Of a stretch of 10,668 nt of DNA, positions 6,292-10,668 are shown piece by piece. A model generated the notes under the pieces. The model saw only the letters and a list, made by a program, of their open reading frames with translations, made no database searches and was not told where the DNA came from. Every line of letters starts with the position of its first letter. Positions within the stretch are counted from its first letter, which is position 1. This DNA is from an uncultured Rhodocyclaceae bacterium (GTDB lineage: Bacteria > Pseudomonadota > Gammaproteobacteria > Burkholderiales > Rhodocyclaceae), in contig URNG01000106.1 of the NCBI GenBank assembly GCA_900549295.1, positions 1-10,668 on the forward strand, in the 5' to 3' direction. The position numbers and the translations under genes are program-made.

Positions 6292-7224
6292 TTAGCCCAG
6301 CGCGCTCTCCAGTTGCGGCACGGCCTCGAACAAATCCGCCACCAGACCGTAATCCGCCACCTGGAAGATCGGCGCATCCGGGTCCTTGTTGATCGCCACG
6401 ATCACCTTGGAATCCTTCATGCCCGCGAGGTGCTGGATCGCACCCGAAATGCCGACCGCGACGTACAACTGCGGCGCCACCACCTTGCCGGTCTGCCCGA
6501 CCTGATAGTCGTTCGGCACGAAGCCGGCATCGACCGCCGCGCGGCTGGCGCCGAGGGCGGCACCGAGCTTGTCGGCGAGCGGCTCGAGCAGCTTGTGGTA
6601 GTTGTCGCCGCTGCCCAGGCCGCGGCCACCGGAAACGATGATCTTGGCAGCGCCCAGTTCCGGACGCTCGGACTTGGTGAGTTCGCGCCCCTGCAATTGC
6701 GTGCAGCCGACGTCGGCGGCGGCGGCCAGGGCTTCGACCGGCGCGTTGTTGCCGGCGGCCACGGCGTCGAAAGCGGTGGTGCGCACCGTGATGACCTTGA
6801 TCTTGTCGGCGCTTTGCACGGTCGCCATGGCGTTGCCGGCGTAGATCGGGCGCACGAAGGTATCGGCGCTTTCGACGGCGGTGATTTCGGAAATCTGCGC
6901 CACGTCCAGCAATGCAGCCACGCGCGGCAGCACGTTCTTGCCGAAGGTGGTGGCCGGAGCCAGGATGTGGGAATAAGCGCCGGCCTGCGCCACCACCAGG
7001 GCGGCGACGTTTTCGGCAGTCTGGTCGGCATAGTGGGCGGCGTCGGCCAGCAGCACCTTGCTCGCACCTTGCAGGGTGGCGGCTTGGGCGGCGGCAGCGG
7101 CGCAGCCGGCACCGGCGACGAGCACATGAACATCGCCCCCGATCTTGGCGGCGGCGGCCAGGGTGTTGAGGGTGGCGGCCTTGACGCTTTGCTGGTCGTG
7201 TTCGGCAATTACGAGAATCGTCAT
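6292..7224 (-). CDS. etfA: Electron transfer flavoprotein, alpha subunit
   Basis: EtfA is the FAD-binding subunit of the heterodimer that accepts electrons from acyl-CoA and other dehydrogenases and passes them to ETF:quinone oxidoreductase. The 310-residue product is of usual length. The N-terminal domain shared with EtfB spans about 1-185 (MTILVIAEHD at the start, ILAPATTFGKNVLPRVAALLD at 87-107). The C-terminal FAD domain has VSGGRGLGSGDNYHKLLEPL at 197-216, the VDAGFVPNDYQVGQTGK loop at 231-247 and the family signature LYVAVGISGAIQHLAGMK at 253-270. DPDAPIFQVADYGLVADL follows at 281-298. The ATG is one base after the etfB stop, with AAAGGTGAT upstream, so the two are translated from one message. 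A CbiM-like gene follows after nine bases. Confidence 0.97.
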   Translation of the reverse strand: MTILVIAEHDQQSVKAATLNTLAAAAKIGGDVHVLVAGAGCAAAAAQAATLQGASKVLLADAAHYADQTAENVAALVVAQAGAYSHILAPATTFGKNVLPRVAALLDVAQISEITAVESADTFVRPIYAGNAMATVQSADKIKVITVRTTAFDAVAAGNNAPVEALAAAADVGCTQLQGRELTKSERPELGAAKIIVSGGRGLGSGDNYHKLLEPLADKLGAALGASRAAVDAGFVPNDYQVGQTGKVVAPQLYVAVGISGAIQHLAGMKDSKVIVAINKDPDAPIFQVADYGLVADLFEAVPQLESALG

Positions 7225-7225
7225 G

Positions 7226-7975
7226 TCAGATCACCTTTGCTTCGTTTTTCAGTTTATTGACCAGTTCGGCCACGTCGGCCACCAGCACGCCGGCGGAACG
7301 CTTGGGCGGTTCGGTGACTTTCAGGGTGGTCAGGCGCGGCGTCACATCGATGCCGAGGGCGTCGGGCTTCACCGTGTCGAGCGGCTTTTTCTTTGCTTTC
7401 ATGATGTTCGGCAGCGTGGCGTAGCGCGGCTCGTTCAGGCGCAGATCGGTGGTCACCACTGCCGGCAGAGACAGCGCCAGGGTTTCCAGGCCGCCGTCGA
7501 TTTCGCGCGTGACCGTCGCCTTGCCGTCGGCCACCACCACCTTGGAGGCGAAGGTCGCTTGCGGCCAGCCGGCCAGCGCGGCCAGCATCTGGCCAGTCTG
7601 GTTGGAATCGTCGTCGATGGCTTGCTTGCCGCAGATCACCAGCTGCGGCGCTTCCTTGTCGCACAGGGCCTTGAGCAGCTTGGCCACGGCCAGGGGCTGC
7701 AGGTCAGCGTCGCTTTCGACCAGGATGCCGCGGTCGGCGCCGATCGCCATCGCCGTGCGCAGGGTTTCCTGGCAGGCCGCCGGGCCGCAGGAGACGACCA
7801 CGACTTCCGTCGCCACGCCGGCTTCCTTCAGGCGAACCGCTTCTTCGACGGCGATTTCGTCAAACGGGTTCATGCTCATCTTGACGTTGGCCAGATCGAC
7901 ACCGCTGCCGTCCGCCTTGACGCGAACCTTGACGTTGTAATCGATGACCCGCTTGACGGGAACGAGAATTTTCAC
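7226..7975 (-). CDS. etfB: Electron transfer flavoprotein, beta subunit
   Basis: EtfB holds AMP and completes the ETF heterodimer with EtfA. The start is taken as GTG at 7975, giving 249 residues beginning MKILVPVKRVIDYNVKVRV, the normal family N-terminus. An ATG two codons upstream (7981) directly abuts the AAGGAG ribosome site with no spacing, whereas the GTG has the ideal six bases. A still longer frame from 8080 reads through untranslated leader. Visible motifs are NPFDEIAVEEAVRLKE at 36-51, GKQAIDDDSNQTGQ at 116-129 (AMP-binding) and the ETF-beta signature TTDLRLNEPRYATLPNIMKA at 175-194. It is the first gene of an etfB-etfA-CbiM-like unit and is divergent from a TetR regulator with an operator array between them. 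Confidence 0.97.
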   Translation of the reverse strand: MKILVPVKRVIDYNVKVRVKADGSGVDLANVKMSMNPFDEIAVEEAVRLKEAGVATEVVVVSCGPAACQETLRTAMAIGADRGILVESDADLQPLAVAKLLKALCDKEAPQLVICGKQAIDDDSNQTGQMLAALAGWPQATFASKVVVADGKATVTREIDGGLETLALSLPAVVTTDLRLNEPRYATLPNIMKAKKKPLDTVKPDALGIDVTPRLTTLKVTEPPKRSAGVLVADVAELVNKLKNEAKVI

Positions 7976-8040
7976 TGACATCTCCTTGTACTGTACTGCC
8001 TGATTTTTTGAATGGCCTGCCTGCTGCCGGGGCATGCTCG

Positions 8041-8069
8041 GCGGTTTGACAGGCAGCTTGGCAAACCGC
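8041..8069. repeat. Inverted repeat in the etfB upstream region
   Basis: GCGGTTTG (8041-8048) and CAAACCGC (8062-8069) are perfect complements around a 13-base spacer. The repeat lies between the operator array and the etfB ribosome site. It could be a second protein-binding site or a leader hairpin. No T run follows in the etfB direction, so it is not an obvious terminator. Confidence 0.45.
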
Positions 8070-8077
8070 AGAATCCC

Positions 8078-8115
8078 CATACCGTGTCGTATGGAAGAAC
8101 ATACGTTAGTGTATG
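8078..8115. promoter_or_regulatory. Operator array: four CATAC/GTATG half-sites at 11-bp steps
   Basis: CATAC (8078-8082), GTATG (8089-8093), CATAC (8100-8104) and GTATG (8111-8115) alternate with exactly six bases between each. This makes two identical CATAC-N6-GTATG palindromes 22 bp apart centre to centre. The middle pair forms its own perfect six-base palindrome, CGTATG-GAAGAA-CATACG. The last GTATG contains the ATG start of the regulator gene. TetR-family dimers usually bind palindromes of this size, often in pairs, so this is the probable autoregulatory and etfB-controlling operator. That the neighbouring TetR protein binds here is inferred from position only. Confidence 0.75.
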
Positions 8116-8748
8116 AAAAAACAAGCTGTCACGCCACTCCCCACAAATTCTGCCGCAACCACCCATAAAACAGGCCGCAGGAAAACCTCGCCTGCCCGCC
8201 AATCGCTGGATCGGGACGACTGGGTGCGCGCCGCACTCAATCTCCTCGCCGGAGAAGGCGTTACCGGGGTGCGTATCGAGCTTTTGGCCAAACGCTGCGG
8301 CGTGACCAAGGGAAGTTTCTACTGGCACTTCAAGGACCGTCAAGCACTGCTCGATGCCACGCTGGAAGCTTGGTGTGCCGGACGGATCCGCGACATCGAA
8401 AAAAACACCACCGTCGCGCCCGGCAAGGAAGCCGACCAGTTACGCCACGCCATCGACTGGTACGGCGCCAACCGCAATCGCAAGGGCATGGCCATCGAAC
8501 TCGCCATCCGGGACTGGGCGCGCCACGACAAGCGCGCTGCCGCCACCGTGGAAACCGTCGACCTCTACCGCCTGCGCTGCACGGAGCGCCTGTTTCTTGC
8601 CGCTGGCACCCCGGCTGCGGACGCCAAAAGCCGCAGCCTGCTGCTCTACGCCACCACCTTCGGCCTGTCGCTGATGCACTACGCGCCCTTCGACGACGAT
8701 CCCGGCGCCTTGAAGGCGCAGATCAGCGCACATCTGGTCGGCAGTTGA
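8113..8748 (+). CDS. TetR-family transcriptional regulator, divergent from etfB
   Basis: This is a 211-residue protein. A basic, low-complexity N-terminal tail (about 1-30) precedes a typical TetR DNA-binding domain: RDDWVRAALNLLAGEGVTGV (34-53) and the helix-turn-helix IELLAKRCGVTKGSFYWHFKD (55-75, recognition helix around 64-72), then the ALLDATLEAW linker helix. The C-terminal ligand/dimer domain (about 100-211) is helical and not diagnostic. The ATG at 8113 is the first in frame after a TAG at 8107-8109. It lacks a Shine-Dalgarno and sits inside the operator array, so the mRNA may be leaderless or nearly so. Divergence from etfBA suggests it controls them, perhaps in response to an acyl-CoA or related metabolite, as betaproteobacterial TetR regulators of fatty-acid degradation do; the ligand cannot be read from the sequence. 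It converges on ppx with only 10 bases between stops. Confidence 0.9.
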   Translation: MKKQAVTPLPTNSAATTHKTGRRKTSPARQSLDRDDWVRAALNLLAGEGVTGVRIELLAKRCGVTKGSFYWHFKDRQALLDATLEAWCAGRIRDIEKNTTVAPGKEADQLRHAIDWYGANRNRKGMAIELAIRDWARHDKRAAATVETVDLYRLRCTERLFLAAGTPAADAKSRSLLLYATTFGLSLMHYAPFDDDPGALKAQISAHLVGS

Positions 8749-8758
8749 TTCGGTCGAT

Positions 8759-10246
8759 TCATTTCCCGGCGACGACCTGAAAATCCCGCCCGACCTGCCG
8801 CCAGAGGTGCATCTCGTCGCTGAGCGCCGCGGCCGTCCAGGGATTTTCCTCCAGCCACGCGACCGGCAGCCGCACGCTGAATCCCTTACCCTGCTGCGCC
8901 ACCTCGATGGGCAACTGCTCGCGCTCCTCGCGCGCCCGGCAGAACAGGGCGGCCAGCCGCAAACAGAAAATCAGCGGCCAGAGCGGATCGCCCGCCGGCA
9001 TCTGTGGCAATTTATCGAGCTTGCCGCGATGCCCGAGCACCAGCGTCGCCAGTTGCGCCTGATCCTTGCGCGAAAAACCGGGCATGTCGGCGTGCGTCAG
9101 GATGTACGCGCCGTGCCGGTGATAGGCGTTGTGCGCCACTGAAATTCCGATTTCGTGCAGGCGGCAGCCCCAGGACAAAAGCTGCCGCTCCACCTCGCAT
9201 TCCCTGCCGGATCGCAACTGCGCAAGAAGCTCCAGCGCCACTCGCTCGACGCGCGCCACCTGTTCGCGCTCCACCTGATAACGCTTGCGGAACTGCTCCA
9301 CTGTCGCATCACGCATGTCGTGCTGGTGGAAGCGCCCGAGCAGGTCGTACAGGACGCCCAGCCGCAGCGCGCCGTCGGCATAGACCATGTGTTCCAGCGC
9401 GAAGGCGTCGAAGACGGCCTGCATGATGATGACGCCGCCCGGCAGGACCGGCAGGCGGTCGGCCTTCAAGCCGCGCAGATCGAGCTTGTCGGCGCTGCCC
9501 GCCTTGATGAAAAGCGCCGACAGCCGCGCCAGTCCTTCCCGCGTGATGCCTTCGCCGCCGTCTGGATTGAGCGCATTCTGTTCGAGCAGATCGGCAATCG
9601 CCTTCGCCGTGCCGGACGTTCCCACCGCTTCCTTCCAGCCGCACAGCCGGTATTCCTGGACGATGGGCTGGATTTCCCGCGCCGCCGCCACCAGCGCCTC
9701 GCGCCAGCGACGCTTGTCGACCTTGCCGCCGGGAAAGAAATTCTGCGTGTAGCTGACGCAGCCCATGTACAGGGATTCCGTCAGTTGCGGCACGTGGCGC
9801 TTGCCGATGATGAATTCGGTCGAACCGCCGCCGATGTCCACCACCAGCCGCTTGTGCGCGGCGCTCGGCAGGGAGTGCGAGGCGCCGACATAGACCAGCC
9901 GCGCCTCTTCGCGCCCGGCGATGACTTCGATCGGGAAACCGAGCGCCGCTTCGGCCTGCGGCAGAAAATCCGCCGCGTTCTTGGCCACGCGCAAGGTATT
10001 GGTCGCCACGGCGCGCACCGCGCCCGCATCCAGCCCGCGCAGGCGCTCGCCGAGGCGGCGCAGCGCTTCCAGGGCGCGTTCCTGGATGGGCGCATCCAGA
10101 AGCTTGCGCTCGTTCAGGCCGGAGGCCAGCCGCACCGATTCTTTCAGGGAATCGAGGGGATAAATCTGATTGCCGACGACCCGCCCGACCTGCAAGCGAA
10201 AGCTGTTCGAGCCAAGATCGACGGCAGCAATGGTTTCGTAAATCAT
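8759..10246 (-). CDS. ppx: Exopolyphosphatase (Ppx/GppA family)
   Basis: Ppx releases phosphate processively from the ends of inorganic polyphosphate; relatives (GppA) hydrolyse pppGpp. The 495-residue product has the family's actin-like ATPase fold. Visible parts are the phosphate-1 motif AAVDLGSNSFRLQV (7-20), the GREEARLVYVG segment with the candidate catalytic Glu (111-121), the second phosphate motif LVVDIGGGSTEFIIGKR (134-150), GTSGTAKAI (209-217) and ADGALRLGVLYDLL (290-303). A C-terminal HD-like helical domain follows, with WGCRLHEIGISVAHNAYHRH at 359-378. This longer, HD-containing layout is that of proteobacterial Ppx and GppA; sequence alone does not settle which substrate is preferred. 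No strong Shine-Dalgarno precedes the ATG. A TAGAAT box lies 40 bases upstream. Its partner ppk is not in the window. Confidence 0.93.
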   Translation of the reverse strand: MIYETIAAVDLGSNSFRLQVGRVVGNQIYPLDSLKESVRLASGLNERKLLDAPIQERALEALRRLGERLRGLDAGAVRAVATNTLRVAKNAADFLPQAEAALGFPIEVIAGREEARLVYVGASHSLPSAAHKRLVVDIGGGSTEFIIGKRHVPQLTESLYMGCVSYTQNFFPGGKVDKRRWREALVAAAREIQPIVQEYRLCGWKEAVGTSGTAKAIADLLEQNALNPDGGEGITREGLARLSALFIKAGSADKLDLRGLKADRLPVLPGGVIIMQAVFDAFALEHMVYADGALRLGVLYDLLGRFHQHDMRDATVEQFRKRYQVEREQVARVERVALELLAQLRSGRECEVERQLLSWGCRLHEIGISVAHNAYHRHGAYILTHADMPGFSRKDQAQLATLVLGHRGKLDKLPQMPAGDPLWPLIFCLRLAALFCRAREEREQLPIEVAQQGKGFSVRLPVAWLEENPWTAAALSDEMHLWRQVGRDFQVVAGK

Positions 10247-10285
10247 GGCCGGAGTAACAAAGACGGGGACGACGAAGGGAGCGCG

Positions 10286-10291
10286 ATTCTA
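10286..10291 (-). promoter_or_regulatory. Candidate -10 box for ppx
   Basis: TAGAAT on the minus strand (10291-10286) matches five of six bases of the -10 consensus and lies 40 bases before the ppx ATG, in the 77-base gap after the upstream gene. No good -35 is visible at 16-18 bases, so the call is tentative. Confidence 0.4.
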
Positions 10292-10323
10292 ACGCAGCCC
10301 TCGATCAGGGTTTATTTCAGCGC

Positions 10324-10668
10324 TTATTTTTTGCCCGCGTTATCCGCCGCCCGCCGCTGGATCACTTCCATCGGCAGGCCCAGGGTCAGGGTCTGGTCCA
10401 TCAGCGCCAGCAAGGGCAGGAGTTGCGCGAGCAGCACATCGAGATGCGGCAGCACGGCATCGGAGCGATGCACGCGCAACAGTTCGAGCGCGTGCGGGAT
10501 GCTGATCGGCCGCTGCGCCGGCGCGTCGGCATTGCTTTCGACACGATTACCGCCCGCCTGCAGCGCTTTTTCCATGCGCTCCATGGCCAGATCGAGGAGC
10601 GCCCCCGCCGAAGTGACGGTATCGGCGGGGGGGGCCCCCACCCAGCCCCCCGGCGCGGTTTTGGCCTC
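10324..10668 (-). CDS. Unrecognised protein, C-terminal part (5' end outside window)
   Basis: An open minus-strand frame enters from the right edge and ends at TAA 10326-10324, giving the last 114 residues. A GTG at 10641 could serve as a start, but the frame stays open to the edge and no ribosome site is obvious, so I treat it as partial. The visible part is mostly helical: an Ala/Gly/Pro-rich beginning, then LLDLAMERMEKALQ, a polar linker, and ISIPHALELLRVHRSDAVLPHLDVLLAQLLPLLALMDQTLTLGLPMEVIQRRA, ending in basic residues. I do not recognise the family. It is 77 bases upstream of ppx on the same strand. The coding evidence is weakened near the edge by a G8-C5 run at 10627-10639, where a sequencing indel would change the frame. 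Confidence 0.5.
   Translation of the reverse strand, partial: EAKTAPGGWVGAPPADTVTSAGALLDLAMERMEKALQAGGNRVESNADAPAQRPISIPHALELLRVHRSDAVLPHLDVLLAQLLPLLALMDQTLTLGLPMEVIQRRAADNAGKK

Noticed and set aside
5914..7260. Long plus-strand open frames opposite etfA and etfB (also 7145-7978)
   Set aside because: Antisense to clear etfA and etfB coding sequence; the products are low-complexity Gly/His/Arg-rich with no family features.
7976..8080. Upstream in-frame extension of etfB to an ATG at 8080
   Set aside because: It would translate through the AAGGAG ribosome site and the inverted repeat, and the extension has no counterpart in the EtfB family, which starts at MKILVPVKR.
10297..10312. Short dyad CCCTCGATCAGGG between ppx and the upstream gene
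   Set aside because: Arms of four bases and no T run in the minus direction after it; too weak to call a terminator or operator.

Overview
The window is a GC-rich stretch of proteobacterial chromosome. It most resembles a betaproteobacterium, plausibly of the Rhodocyclales. The evidence is the rpsF-priB-rpsR-rplI-dnaB gene order (PriB is a beta/gammaproteobacterial primosome protein), a FimV-like protein, betaproteobacterial-style EtfAB, and an Ppx/GppA-type exopolyphosphatase. I see no rRNA, tRNA, CRISPR array, insertion sequence or phage gene. Coding density is very high, and no gap between genes exceeds about 150 bases.

Layout. Positions 1-732 (+) hold the 3' end of a transglutaminase-like gene and a small two-helix membrane protein. 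These converge on a minus-strand block, read from right to left: rpsF (S6), priB (with an apparent CTG start), rpsR (S18) and rplI (L9), then a clear intrinsic terminator and dnaB. The block has its own promoter at about 3721-3749 and a leader hairpin that may be the S6:S18 autoregulatory element. Upstream of it, also on the minus strand, is a FimV-like single-pass membrane protein with a likely TTG start and its own TATAAT box. Next comes a minus-strand transcription unit: etfB, etfA and a CbiM-like integral membrane protein. A TetR-family regulator is divergent from etfB, and between them lies a striking array of four CATAC/GTATG half-sites spaced exactly 11 bp apart. The regulator converges on a minus-strand exopolyphosphatase gene (ppx), which is preceded by the 3' end of an unrecognised gene that runs off the right edge.

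How the genes work together. Positions 754-3657 are a translation/replication cluster: two small-subunit proteins, one large-subunit protein, the primosome-restart protein PriB and the replicative helicase DnaB. The etfBA pair carries electrons from acyl-CoA and related dehydrogenases to the quinone pool, and the divergent TetR protein is the obvious candidate to control it. The FimV-like protein and the CbiM-like protein are less well understood.

Overall this is mainly a housekeeping region and I do not find a convincing new multi-gene system. The items most worth a second look are the four-half-site operator overlapping the regulator's start codon, the non-AUG starts of priB and the FimV-like gene, the apparent loss of the catalytic cysteine in the transglutaminase-like protein, the palindrome at the rpsF promoter, and the CbiM-like gene coupled to etfBA.
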